Positions 54,135-63,215 of a stretch of 64,000 nucleotides of DNA are shown piece by piece. A program made the translations under genes and the position numbers. Below the pieces are notes generated by a model. That model searched no databases. It saw only the letters and a program-made list of their open reading frames with translations, and was not told the origin of the DNA. Source of the DNA: a candidate division WOR-3 bacterium (GTDB taxonomy: Bacteria; Hydrothermota; Tepidihabitantia; Tepidihabitantales; Tepidihabitantaceae). The stretch spans positions 695,538-759,537 of the forward strand of contig JBDRTY010000001.1 in NCBI GenBank assembly GCA_039801085.1, read 5' to 3'. The stretch's first letter is position 1, and each line of letters opens with the position of its first letter.

Positions 54135-55198
54135 TTGGTTTCCGTTTTTGGCGCAAGAAAATAAAGCATGGTGCCCAGCAGGGCGACTCCAGCTGCAGCA
54201 AACATGATTGCCTAGTAGCCGAATTTTCCGGTTACCCCCTCAAGCAGTGCGCCACAGACCGCTGCCAAGCTCAATACTGATTGCAGCATTCCGGAAGCAG
54301 TTGATTTTTCTTCGTTCTGTCGCAGAAGTTGCTTAAGTGTTCCGAGATAAAGACAGGACCAGGAAAGTGCCAGTGCCAGTTGAACCGGAATAACCTGGGA
54401 AAAATGCCGTGCCAGTCCGAAGGCTACAAATACAATCACCGAGAGAAGAAGCCCGGTCCGGATGAGAATGGCGTCACGGACCAGTTCAAGTATATTCATA
54501 AACAGAAACTGCGCAAGCGGATTAAGAGCGTAAATAACCCCAACCCAGAATCGATTGGCACCGAGGTCAGCGAGGTAGAGTGGAAAGATGGTCCAGATGC
54601 TGAAGGCGCCAAGGTGACGGAGGAGAAAGGTGAGATAGATAAGCCAGTTACGGGAGAACACTTTCAAATTAAAGAACGACTGGTGGAGTACCGCTGGTTG
54701 CGGTTTTAATCTTAATTGTGCGAGTGCCGCTGTCAAAAGCAGCATCAGGGCAGCAACCAAAAAGAGATGCCGGTCGGTAATGAAGTCGACGATTAAAGCC
54801 CCCGCAGCCCAACCCAGCGAGCCGAATCCGCTGAACCTTCCAAGATTACAGTTGTCGGAATAGAAATAGGCTACGAGTGCTGCTGGGAAGATGCCGGCTG
54901 AAATTCCGATCAGGGCACGGATTAAGAAGAGTACACTGGGAGTGACTGCAAGACAGTGCAATGCCATTACCATGGAAGAAAGTCCGAGTCCGGTGACGAC
55001 AAATTTCTTCCGGTCGCTGAGGTCTGCCCAGCGGCCAAAGAGCAGATTGGAGAAAAACATCGAACCCTGGTAGGTGGCAACCAGAAGACCAATATTTGAG
55101 TGTGTGAAACCAAGGTTACTCGCCCAGAAGGGGATAAAAACGACCGCTGCGGTCAACCCGGCGTTGGCAAGCAGTTGAATGAAGTAGGGGGTATTCAC
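54131..55198 (-). pseudogene. Major facilitator superfamily transporter interrupted by an in-frame amber codon before the last helix
   Basis: From ATG 55198 a transporter of about 328 residues runs to TAG at 54212. The first half has the MFS loop GRWADLSDRKK. The reading frame continues past the TAG with AIMFAAAGVALLGTMLYFLAPKTETN to a TAA at 54131, a typical final membrane helix and short tail. So the stop cuts off the last helix. A single base change in CAG or TGG would give TAG. Its start overlaps the DUF2723 gene by 4 nt, suggesting it is the end of the liv operon. Whether the truncated protein folds is uncertain. Confidence 0.75.
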
Positions 55199-56955
55199 TG
55201 GAAATTAGCGAACTGCTTACGATACCATTCTTTGAGTGCGTGCGCTTCATCATAGCGACTGTTGTTTTCCAGCAGGCGGAGGCGTTCCTGAACAAAGATT
55301 TGATAACGTGCAAGATTAAGCCGGGTGCGTTCATTCAGGCCGTAGCGTGGTATGCGAACCCGAAGTCGATGGTAGTCAAATTCCGGAAGGAGCGAATCGT
55401 CTTGCAATCGGAACAGAATGCCATGAGGGAAGACATAGAATCCTTTTACCAGCTGTTGAGCATCTGGGCTGGATGTTGCCGGGAATGTTATGTAAGTCGA
55501 TCTGCCCGGGTTATTAAGGAAAAAACTCCGCAGGAGTTTGATGTAGCTTGCCTGAATTGCTGCCGGGTCATAGGGTTGACCGTGTTCAAACCTCTGGAGA
55601 TGAGGAAGAAATTCTTTAACTTCGGGCTGCGAGTTGCTGATGAGCCAGGGGTATTTCTTCTCAAGATAATTAAAATACCAGGACCGTCGGACCAATTCTT
55701 TGTCAACAATACAGATATCAGTGCGGATTTTTTCTATCTCCTGAAGATAGAAGGCGGGCGCGTAAACATCCCACCAGTCAGTGATGATTATTGCGCCGGT
55801 ATCGGCTGATTCCAGGGTATTCACCGCTTGGTCATAAGCTACCCAGTTCTGATTCTGATTTTGATACTGATAATTCACAATGAGCATTGCCAGGGGAATA
55901 ACGCAGACGATATAGCAGATTTTCCCGAAATGGCGGAAGAGAGCATCAAGCCCGGTTGCAGCAAATATTGACAGGGCTGTAATAGCCGGCAGATAATAGG
56001 CAGCGATATCTGGAATTCCGTAGTTGACAGCGTAGAGGACACAAAGCGTGATGGTAACCATCAGTCCGGTTGCGAGCGGTCTTTTTTTCTGGAAGAGTCT
56101 AATCATACCGTAAATTACAATCGGAATTAGAAGATACCCGAAGGTTTGAGTAATCAGCATCAGTCCCTGACCGGTATTGTGCGCAACAGCACCGGGTGAT
56201 GATGCAAACATCCAGACTCGATACTGTCTGCCACTGATATGCCACCAGAACTGCTCAAAATTGACCGGGTTGCCCCAGGCGAGCAGCGGTTGAGCCTGGG
56301 CTCGTAGTATGAGAAATAGATACGGTGACAAACCCAAAATAAAAAGTAATAGCAGCACCGGCAGCAAATGCATAATTTTGCGACGCCGGGAGAGGACAAG
56401 GGTAGTAATTATACCAGTAACGGTCCATAGTCCGGTAAGATGGTTTGTTAGTGTTAATCCGGCGAAATAGGAAAGTGCCGGCAAGTAGCCGGTATTTTCA
56501 CCATCTTTTACTAATTCTACCAACAGCCAGAGAAGAAAGCTTAACAAGAAGGTTAAACTGTAAACCTCAACGTCAGTACTGACGCTCCAGAGAGGCGGTG
56601 AGGTTGCGAGTAGTGAGGCAATGATAATTGTGACAATCGGAGTGATTTTTTCCCGCAGACAGATCAGCAGGAAGAAAATGATCCCGGTAGAAGAGCAACA
56701 GATACTCAAATAGGTTAGCCGGTGAACTACGCTTGAGAACGGCAACAGGGAGAAGAGCCGTCCTAGAATTATATAAAGGGGATACCCAGTGGGGTGGAGG
56801 ATGTTAAGAAGATAGCAACCGGCTGCTAGCTCTCCAGAGTCAATCAGGCCAACTGCCGGTACCTTGGTATGGAAATAGAGAAACAGAGAAGCTGCCGGAA
56901 CAGTTAACAAATAAAGTAGATGCGGTATATTTTGGTTGTTTCGGAAACCGGTCAT
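55195..56955 (-). CDS. DUF2723-type polytopic membrane protein (putative glycosyltransferase)
   Basis: The 586-residue protein has about ten membrane helices in its first 370 residues, then a soluble C-terminal domain. The N-terminal signature DSGELAAGCYLLNILHPTGYPLY is the DUF2723 motif; this family is related to the membrane O-mannosyltransferases and uses an acidic residue in the first loop (here D in LIDSGEL). It might transfer sugars from lipid carriers to exported proteins or glycans. It overlaps livF and the MFS gene by 4 nt each, so it is cotranscribed with the liv genes. Confidence 0.85.
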   Translation of the reverse strand: MTGFRNNQNIPHLLYLLTVPAASLFLYFHTKVPAVGLIDSGELAAGCYLLNILHPTGYPLYIILGRLFSLLPFSSVVHRLTYLSICCSSTGIIFFLLICLREKITPIVTIIIASLLATSPPLWSVSTDVEVYSLTFLLSFLLWLLVELVKDGENTGYLPALSYFAGLTLTNHLTGLWTVTGIITTLVLSRRRKIMHLLPVLLLLFILGLSPYLFLILRAQAQPLLAWGNPVNFEQFWWHISGRQYRVWMFASSPGAVAHNTGQGLMLITQTFGYLLIPIVIYGMIRLFQKKRPLATGLMVTITLCVLYAVNYGIPDIAAYYLPAITALSIFAATGLDALFRHFGKICYIVCVIPLAMLIVNYQYQNQNQNWVAYDQAVNTLESADTGAIIITDWWDVYAPAFYLQEIEKIRTDICIVDKELVRRSWYFNYLEKKYPWLISNSQPEVKEFLPHLQRFEHGQPYDPAAIQASYIKLLRSFFLNNPGRSTYITFPATSSPDAQQLVKGFYVFPHGILFRLQDDSLLPEFDYHRLRVRIPRYGLNERTRLNLARYQIFVQERLRLLENNSRYDEAHALKEWYRKQFANFQ

Positions 56956-57653
56956 TCACCGAGATAGGCGGCTTTGACCTTGGGGTGTTTGATTAAGTCT
57001 GAAGCTGTGCCGGAGAGAACAATCCTGCCGGTTTCAAGAACATACGCACGGTGGGCTACTTCAAGTGCCATAAAGGCGTTCTGTTCAACCAGCAGAATTG
57101 AAGTTCCCCCTTGGTTGATTTCTCTGATAATTGAGAAAATTTCCCGAACCAGTAAAGGAGAAAGCCCCATTGAGGGTTCATCGAGCATCAGCAATTTTGG
57201 GTTGGCGATCAACCCTCGTGCCATTGCCATCATCTGCAGTTCGCCGCCAGAAAGGGTACCGGCACGCTGGTGGAGTCGCTCTCTGAGTCGCGGGAATGAA
57301 GTAAAGATGCGCTCAAGAGCAACGGGGATTTCGTTCTTCGGCCGGTTGAAGGCACCAAGCAACAGGTTTTCCCGAACTGTGAGATCAACGAAAGGTCTTC
57401 TTCCCTCTGGGACCTGCACTATTCCCATTTTAGTGATTTGATGCGCTGGCAGCCGATCAATTTTTTCCCCTTCAAACAGTATTTCTCCTCGGCGTGGTTT
57501 GATCAGTCCGGAGATGCATTTCAAAGTTGTAGTTTTCCCTGCACCGTTAGCACCGATTAAGGTTACGATTTCACCTTTTTCTACAGTAAATGTAATTTCA
57601 CGAAGTACGCTGATTGCTCCGTAAGCTACCGTGAGGTTACTAACAGTTAACAT
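56952..57653 (-). CDS. livF: Branched-chain amino acid ABC transporter ATPase LivF
   Basis: The 233-residue ATPase has Walker A GANGAGKTT (34-42), the signature LSGGELQMMAMARGL, Walker B LLMLDEPSMGLSP, and a LivF-like tail (AHRAYVLETGRIVLSGTA). It lies immediately downstream of livG. Confidence 0.95.
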   Translation of the reverse strand: MLTVSNLTVAYGAISVLREITFTVEKGEIVTLIGANGAGKTTTLKCISGLIKPRRGEILFEGEKIDRLPAHQITKMGIVQVPEGRRPFVDLTVRENLLLGAFNRPKNEIPVALERIFTSFPRLRERLHQRAGTLSGGELQMMAMARGLIANPKLLMLDEPSMGLSPLLVREIFSIIREINQGGTSILLVEQNAFMALEVAHRAYVLETGRIVLSGTASDLIKHPKVKAAYLGE

Positions 57654-58427
57654 CTAAGGTCCCGCTTTCCCGAGATACGCTTCGATTACTTTCGGGTCGT
57701 TCTGTACGTCCTGCGGTTTCCCCCGGGCAATTATCTCCCCGAAGTCCATTACGACGATCTCTTCACAGATACTCATTACTACGCGCATCTGATGTTCAAT
57801 CAGGAGAATTGTCAGGGCGAACTTCTCCCGGATGAAATGGATAAGGTCCATCAGGCGAATTACTTCTGCCGGATTCATTCCGGCTGCCGGCTCATCCAAT
57901 AGTAACAATTTCGGCTCAGCGATCAGGGCGCGGGCGATTTCGAGCCGGCGCTGTTCGCCATAGGGAAGGTTGCGTGCAAATTCATATTTCCGGTTTTCCA
58001 GTCCCACCAGAGTCAGGAGGGTGAGGGATTTATCGGTGAGCTTTTTTTCTTCTTGATGGAAGGTGGTCGTTCGGAAAATCGAACCAAATAATCCTGCTTT
58101 TGTGCAGTAGTGGCAGGCAACCCGGACATTATCAAGCACGGTCAGATTAGGGAAAAGACGGATGTTCTGAAATGTGCGGGTAATACCGAGACGGTAAACC
58201 TCAAATGGTTTCATGCCGACTATATTGCGGTTTTGAAATAGAATTTTCCCGCTGGTAGGTGTTATCATGCCGGTAATCAAGTTGAATACAGTTGTTTTTC
58301 CGGCTCCATTAGGACCGATAATTCCGGTCAATGAATTAGATTTGAGTGATAAACTGAAATCCTTTACTGCAACCAAGCCGCCAAACTTTTTCGTAAGTTC
58401 AGTGATCTGGAGCAGGCATTCGTTCAT
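57654..58427 (-). CDS. livG: Branched-chain amino acid ABC transporter ATPase LivG
   Basis: The 257-residue ATPase has Walker A GPNGAGKTT (38-46), the LivG-specific RTFQNIRLF, the signature LPYGEQRRLEIARAL, and Walker B LLLLDEPAAGMNP. Its start overlaps livM by 4 nt. Confidence 0.95.
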   Translation of the reverse strand: MNECLLQITELTKKFGGLVAVKDFSLSLKSNSLTGIIGPNGAGKTTVFNLITGMITPTSGKILFQNRNIVGMKPFEVYRLGITRTFQNIRLFPNLTVLDNVRVACHYCTKAGLFGSIFRTTTFHQEEKKLTDKSLTLLTLVGLENRKYEFARNLPYGEQRRLEIARALIAEPKLLLLDEPAAGMNPAEVIRLMDLIHFIREKFALTILLIEHQMRVVMSICEEIVVMDFGEIIARGKPQDVQNDPKVIEAYLGKAGP

Positions 58428-59410
58428 CGCCGGTATTCTTCCGGTTTGAGAAAATTGAATTCGGTCCCTCCCATTGCACCTGAGGGTCTAACGAGCATGA
58501 ATATAATTAGCAACAGGGGATAGACGACCATTCGCCATTCTTGGATTCCGGAAGGAAGAATAATTCGCAGTCCTTCCAGTAACAGCGCCCAGCCAATTGC
58601 TGCCAGTACCGTTCCCGAGATTGATCCCATTCCTCCGATGACGACGATCAGTAAAACATCAATTGATTTCAGAAAATCAAAATTGTCCGGATTAAGATAA
58701 CTATACAGATGAGCATATAGTCCGCCGGCAAGACCGGCAAGCATACAGCCGATGACAAAACTGATGGTCTTGTATTTTGTAGCGTTTATTCCGACTGATT
58801 CGGAGGCCAGTTCATCTTCCCGTATTGATAGCAGAGCCCGGCCAAAACCCGAGTAAACAAGATTGCGCAAGAGGATTACCGCCAGCAACAGAAAACAGAA
58901 AACCCAGGGGAAGGATGTTAATTTGGCAATCCCGCGCATTCCCGAGGCGCCTCCCATAATCGCAATTACCTTGTGGGAATTTTTAAACAGTACATTCATA
59001 ATCATCCCGAAACCGAGGGTGGCAATTCCCAGATAATCGGATTTCAGGCGCAATATGGGGAGACCGATTAATAAAGCAATTATCCCGCTGGTGATAACAC
59101 CGGCAGCTAACCCCAGCAGGAAAATCAACAATCCGGTTTTAGGGATTAAACAAGTTACAAGCGCTGAGGTGTAGGCACCGATGCCGTAAAATGCTGCATG
59201 TCCCAGAGAAAACTGCCCCGAATATCCGTAGATGAGGTTGAGGCCAAGGGCAGAAATTGCCACGATACCGGCAAGTGACAGAATTGTTTGAATGTAGGGG
59301 TTGATTACACGTGTGATAATAAGTGCTTCTATGATTGTGAATATGATTAGCGACAGGATGAGTGCGGTGCTCTCGGGTTTAAATAAATAGAAGAAATTAG
59401 ACCTTTTCAT
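58424..59410 (-). CDS. livM: Branched-chain amino acid ABC transporter permease LivM
   Basis: The permease has about ten membrane helices with the BPD_transp_2 features GYSGQFSLGHAAFYGIGAYTSA and LTSFPW..., then SVGINATKYKTISFVIGCMLAGLAGGLY. I start at ATG 59410 (AAAGAG nearby, 14-nt overlap with livH); an ATG at 59434 would overlap livH by 38 nt. Confidence 0.93.
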   Translation of the reverse strand: MKRSNFFYLFKPESTALILSLIIFTIIEALIITRVINPYIQTILSLAGIVAISALGLNLIYGYSGQFSLGHAAFYGIGAYTSALVTCLIPKTGLLIFLLGLAAGVITSGIIALLIGLPILRLKSDYLGIATLGFGMIMNVLFKNSHKVIAIMGGASGMRGIAKLTSFPWVFCFLLLAVILLRNLVYSGFGRALLSIREDELASESVGINATKYKTISFVIGCMLAGLAGGLYAHLYSYLNPDNFDFLKSIDVLLIVVIGGMGSISGTVLAAIGWALLLEGLRIILPSGIQEWRMVVYPLLLIIFMLVRPSGAMGGTEFNFLKPEEYRR

Positions 59411-60281
59411 CTCTTTTCTTACCCAAGATTCCACTTGGACGGATCAAAAGAACCAGTATCAGGATACCAAATGCCGCTGCATCACGGAGGGTTGAGGAAA
59501 TGTAAACTTCGGTCAACTTCTCCACTATTCCCATAATAATTGCACCAAGCAAGGCACCGGGAATGATTCCGATTCCCCCGAGTACTGCGGCAACAAATGC
59601 CTTGAGACCCGGCATGATGCCCATAAATGGATGAATTTGGGGATAGGCGATGCCATAAAGTACACCTCCGGCGCCGGCAAGCGCTGCACCGATTCCGAAT
59701 GTAATGGAAATAATGTTGTCGACATTTATCCCCATAAGTCGGGCGGTATCATGGTCAAATGACACTGCTCTCATTGCCAGTCCGGTTTTTGTCCGATTAA
59801 CAAAGATGGTAAGCCCGATCATTAACAAAAGTGCTACGGCAAGAACAATAATCTGCATATTGGAAATTGTGATACCGGCAATTGTAAAAGTACGAATGGG
59901 AAAGGGGCGGGGGTAGGCGCGAAAATACGGTCCGAAGACAAACCTCAGGCTGGAGAAGTATTCCAGGAAAAGCGATACACCAATTGCGGTAATAAGGGCT
60001 GATATACGGGCAGCACGGCGAAGTGGTTTATAGGCAACTCGTTCGATAAAGATGCCTAGGAGTGCACACCCAACCATTGCCACAATAATTGCAACAGGGA
60101 AGGGCAAATGCCAGGAGGTAAGTGCAAAGAATCCCAGATAGGCACCAACCATGAATACATCACCGTGGGCGAAATTTATCAGGCGGACAATGCCGTATAC
60201 CATGGTGTAACCAAGTGCGATCAGGGCATATACGAAGCCGAGCTGAATTCCGTTTATCAGCTGTTGCAAAAAATATGACAA
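59397..60281 (-). CDS. livH: Branched-chain amino acid ABC transporter permease LivH
   Basis: The 294-residue permease matches the LivH start (FLQQLINGIQLGFVYALIALGYTMVYGIVRLINFAHGDVFMVGAY). It heads livHMGF. The start codon is TTG, 9 nt past a -10 box and without a ribosome-binding site. No periplasmic binding protein (livK) is in the window, so it must be encoded elsewhere. Confidence 0.95.
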   Translation of the reverse strand: MSYFLQQLINGIQLGFVYALIALGYTMVYGIVRLINFAHGDVFMVGAYLGFFALTSWHLPFPVAIIVAMVGCALLGIFIERVAYKPLRRAARISALITAIGVSLFLEYFSSLRFVFGPYFRAYPRPFPIRTFTIAGITISNMQIIVLAVALLLMIGLTIFVNRTKTGLAMRAVSFDHDTARLMGINVDNIISITFGIGAALAGAGGVLYGIAYPQIHPFMGIMPGLKAFVAAVLGGIGIIPGALLGAIIMGIVEKLTEVYISSTLRDAAAFGILILVLLIRPSGILGKKRDEKV

Positions 60282-60290
60282 CGGATTGAT

Positions 60291-60318
60291 TTTATAGAAA
60301 AATTTTTATTAAAGTCAA
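60291..60318 (-). promoter_or_regulatory. Promoter of the liv operon
   Basis: On the minus strand TTGACT (60318-60313), a 16-nt spacer, TATAAA (60296-60291), then 9 nt to the TTG at 60281. Its -35 box is 12 bp from the divergent -35 at 60331. Confidence 0.7.
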
Positions 60319-60330
60319 GGAAGTCAGATA

Positions 60331-60358
60331 TTGACATTATATTGGATAGGATGATAAT
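60331..60358 (+). promoter_or_regulatory. Promoter of the secreted-protein gene at 60386
   Basis: TTGACA (60331-60336), a 16-nt spacer, GATAAT (60353-60358). AAAGGAG (60373-60379) precedes the ATG by 6 nt. Confidence 0.65.
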
Positions 60359-60385
60359 TTGGTATTGAAACCAAAGGAGTAAAAG

Positions 60386-61834
60386 ATGACGAGGCGATGG
60401 TATTCGTTTATTGCCGGGGCTTTTACCCTGATGTCTTTATCTTTGGCTCACAACATCAGGATTGATTCGCATGAGGTTCCGCTTGTAATTGACACTTATG
60501 CGCGCTATCGTCAGAACCAGTCGATATTCAACTGGTCACCATTTGACTCTACCCGCCAAGTATGGGATTTGACAATCTACCCCGGACAGTTGCGGGCAAA
60601 AACCGGTCTACGACACTATACTGAGGGACGTTATCCCGCGCCTGATACCATGAGTAACGATCCGCCCGCACCAACAGTGTGTGAATTTGATACACTGGGG
60701 GACGGTTCAGAGAGTGAATCATATTTCTACACTGATAATTATGGTCTCTATGCCGATGGAATAGATTTCTCTCAGGGCGGGTTTCGTTTTTTGGGCAACT
60801 ATCGTCCGGATGGGGTGGTCTATAATTTCCCAATATATTATGGTGCCAGCTGGATATCTGCCTGGTCTTGGCAGTACGAAATCATCCCTGGTATACCTTA
60901 TCAGGCAACAGAACAGCATCAGAAATCCGTAGTAGCCAGAGGTAAAGTAAAAGTTCCGATGTCCGGCGATTACTTCTGGCCGTGTCTTGTAATCAAGGAC
61001 TATATGGTTTACTCAGATAATATGGGGACATTAGACCGCCGGTGGATTTATGAATGGGTTGTTCCCGGACATTTTGCTGGTGGGAATGGGGTGGCGGCAG
61101 CTATGAGTGATAACGGTGCTCCCCCCGACTTTATTACCGTGCGTACGCTTATGCAGGTTGAAACCTGTTCTATTCCCGGGTGGGATTTAAGACCCCCGGT
61201 CTTTGCCAACACAAGGGTCTGGACTGATACCATTTATTCAGGTCCTTTTATCGTGTGGTCAACTATTACTGATAATGATGTTGTGGGAACAGAATCTTTA
61301 TTTTATCGCATCAATCAGGGTTCTTGGAATTCAGTCAGTCCCGATTCTCAGCGTGGTTCAGTTTATTACTTTACTATTCCGCAGATTACACCTCCAGCGA
61401 GAATTGATTATTATCTCTGGGCGATGGACGAATTTTCTCTCAGTCGACAGATAGATTTCTGGACAACCTGGCCAGTTTGTTCCCCCGAAAGCACAATGAT
61501 CACTTTTTACATTAATCCAACTGGAGTCGATGATTTCCAGTGTTTTCCCCCAGCTTTAGGTTTCAAAATATATCCCAATCCATCGGTCAGGGGGAGATTT
61601 GCCATCAGCCTCGATGGGTTTGGAGCACAGAATGTCCGACTGGAATTTTACCAGCCTGACGGCACACCGTTAAAAATATTTAATTTACATCCGAACGGCT
61701 CGGGAAGTTGGAAAGCAAACTTGGATTTAAATGGGGCTCCAGCCGGTGTATATTTTTACCGTTGTTCTGCCGGGGTTTTCTCCGCTACTGGAAAATTGAC
61801 AATCCTGCATGGGGAGGGGAGAAATGGAGATTAA
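60386..61834 (+). CDS. Secreted protein with C-terminal sorting domain, unknown function
   Basis: The 482-residue protein has a signal peptide (MTRRWYSFIAGAFTLMSLSLAHN). I do not recognise the ~300-residue central region, which is rich in aromatic residues (YFYTDNYGLYADGIDF, YGASWISAWSWQYEI). A beta-sandwich follows near 290-400 (YYFTIPQITPPARIDYYLWAMDE). The end is a sorting domain (VRLEFYQPDGTPLKIFNLH...PAGVYFYRCSAG). The start is supported by AAAGGAG 6 nt upstream. Its last 11 nt overlap the next gene. Confidence 0.85.
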   Translation: MTRRWYSFIAGAFTLMSLSLAHNIRIDSHEVPLVIDTYARYRQNQSIFNWSPFDSTRQVWDLTIYPGQLRAKTGLRHYTEGRYPAPDTMSNDPPAPTVCEFDTLGDGSESESYFYTDNYGLYADGIDFSQGGFRFLGNYRPDGVVYNFPIYYGASWISAWSWQYEIIPGIPYQATEQHQKSVVARGKVKVPMSGDYFWPCLVIKDYMVYSDNMGTLDRRWIYEWVVPGHFAGGNGVAAAMSDNGAPPDFITVRTLMQVETCSIPGWDLRPPVFANTRVWTDTIYSGPFIVWSTITDNDVVGTESLFYRINQGSWNSVSPDSQRGSVYYFTIPQITPPARIDYYLWAMDEFSLSRQIDFWTTWPVCSPESTMITFYINPTGVDDFQCFPPALGFKIYPNPSVRGRFAISLDGFGAQNVRLEFYQPDGTPLKIFNLHPNGSGSWKANLDLNGAPAGVYFYRCSAGVFSATGKLTILHGEGRNGD

Positions 61835-62306
61835 GGCTGTATCCATTGAGAAGCCCGCTGAGGCGAATGTGATCATCGGGCAGGCCCATTTCATTAAAAC
61901 AGTAGAAGATCTTTACGAATGTCTTGTAACGGCGGTCCCGAGCATAAAATTTGGGCTGGCTTTTTGTGAAGCATCAGGGCCCTGTTTAATCCGGCATGCG
62001 GGAACAGATGCAGAATTGGAGGCTATGGCGATTAAAAATGCACTTTCGATTGGTGCGGGGCACGCTTTTATTCTGATTCTTGGCAATGCTTTTCCGGTAA
62101 ATGTTCTTAATGCACTGAAACAAGTTCAGGAAGTTTGTACAGTTTTCTGTGCAACCGCGAATCCGGTTAAGGTTATTATTGCTGAAGATGAATCGGGTGC
62201 CGGGATTCTGGGGATAATCGATGGTGCAAGACCTCGTGGGGTGGAAGGAGAACAGGAGACAATGGAACGGAAGAGTTTTCTTCGGAGGATCGGTTACAAG
62301 ATGTGA
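61824..62306 (+). CDS. Adenosine-specific kinase family protein (PF04008)
   Basis: The 160-residue cytoplasmic protein starts at ATG 61824 (GGAGGGGAG just upstream); an upstream in-frame ATG at 61809 lies inside the previous gene. The sequence (VSIEKPAEANVIIGQAHFIKTVEDLYE, GLAFCEASGPCLIRHAGTDAELEAMAIKNA, GHAFILILGNAFPVNVLNAL, DESGAGILGIIDG) matches the small archaeal and bacterial family that binds adenosine and AMP. The true reaction is poorly established. Its start overlaps the preceding secreted-protein gene. Confidence 0.88.
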   Translation: MEIKAVSIEKPAEANVIIGQAHFIKTVEDLYECLVTAVPSIKFGLAFCEASGPCLIRHAGTDAELEAMAIKNALSIGAGHAFILILGNAFPVNVLNALKQVQEVCTVFCATANPVKVIIAEDESGAGILGIIDGARPRGVEGEQETMERKSFLRRIGYKM

Positions 62307-62375
62307 TTCGGGACATGATATCCGTTCCCTGGTTGTAGGTGAAATTTAGGGGATAGATATTCAGGAGGCATACTT

Positions 62376-63212
62376 ATTAGAGGCAGTTATAATCTTTATC
62401 GGGGTCTTTATCACTTACAGATTTTAACACTCGTTCTGTTAATATCCCAGTGCCGAACGGTGATTCCAGAAAGATCGAGCGGCGCTCAACGGGTTGAGAC
62501 AATCAGACCAATAAAAACAATCTTTTTAAGTACCGAGGTACAGGATTTCTGCCGCGATGGGAACAATTTCTTGCTGCTTGAACAATCGGGGGCAAGAATT
62601 AGAGCCTATGATTCGGAATTTACTGTAGCCGAAACAATTCCAGTAAGCATTTTGTCCCCCAAGGGAATTTACGCCGACCGTTTCTATATTTATTTATACA
62701 ACGAACAAACTATCTATCGTCTGTCTAAAGATTCACGGCTGATCCAACCTTTGGTAAACAATGTGCGGGTTTCTGGACTTATCCAATATGCTCCCGGAGA
62801 GCTGCTGATCAGTGACAAGGAACGAAAACAGGTTTGGTTGAAGACCCTTTTTGGTGAAAGCAGGGTTTTTCTTGATCGTTCGGATGTTAAAAACCCTGGG
62901 GCTTTGACACTATTTTCCGATGGGAGTTATGGTCTTATTGCTAATGGCGAGAGGTTACTAAGGATCAATCGTGCAGGTATCATCACTGGGGATTGGAGAA
63001 TTCCCCAGTCGGTTGATTTGCTGACATCCGACTTCAAGGACAGAGCGTTGCTGATGCGAAGAGGAAAAAGTATGCTATTGGTTCTTTCCGGTAGTCTGGT
63101 CGAGTATTCGCTTCATGATGTTTCCAATCCAGTTCAAATTCAATGCTTGGGCAACCGGATATTTGTTTTGGACAATTACCGACAGATAGTGGTTTATCCT
63201 TTACCTGATTAA
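62376..63212 (+). CDS. Probable lipoprotein with a beta-propeller fold, likely AUU start
   Basis: The frame from ATT 62376 encodes a hydrophobic stretch (LYHLQILTLVLLISQC) followed by a ~250-residue six-bladed-propeller-like region (ARIRAYDSEFTVAETIPV, GIYADRFYIYLYNEQTIYRLS). No ATG, GTG or TTG lies in frame before GTG 62460, which would leave out the signal. AGGAGG (62363-62368) is exactly 7 nt before the ATT, so AUU initiation is likely. ISQC is a poor lipobox (Gln at -1). The next ORF begins 3 nt after its stop. Confidence 0.65.
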   Translation: MRGSYNLYRGLYHLQILTLVLLISQCRTVIPERSSGAQRVETIRPIKTIFLSTEVQDFCRDGNNFLLLEQSGARIRAYDSEFTVAETIPVSILSPKGIYADRFYIYLYNEQTIYRLSKDSRLIQPLVNNVRVSGLIQYAPGELLISDKERKQVWLKTLFGESRVFLDRSDVKNPGALTLFSDGSYGLIANGERLLRINRAGIITGDWRIPQSVDLLTSDFKDRALLMRRGKSMLLVLSGSLVEYSLHDVSNPVQIQCLGNRIFVLDNYRQIVVYPLPD

Positions 63213-63215
63213 CTG

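Noticed and set aside
37148-54214. Reassignment of TAG as a sense codon, from the two in-frame TAGs
   Set aside because: TAG ends many intact genes (878, 18582, 21948, 42484, 54134), so it is a normal stop here.
53696-54280. A 194-codon ORF across the fabH end and the DMT transporter
   Set aside because: It overlaps two recognisable genes in another frame and has no family features.
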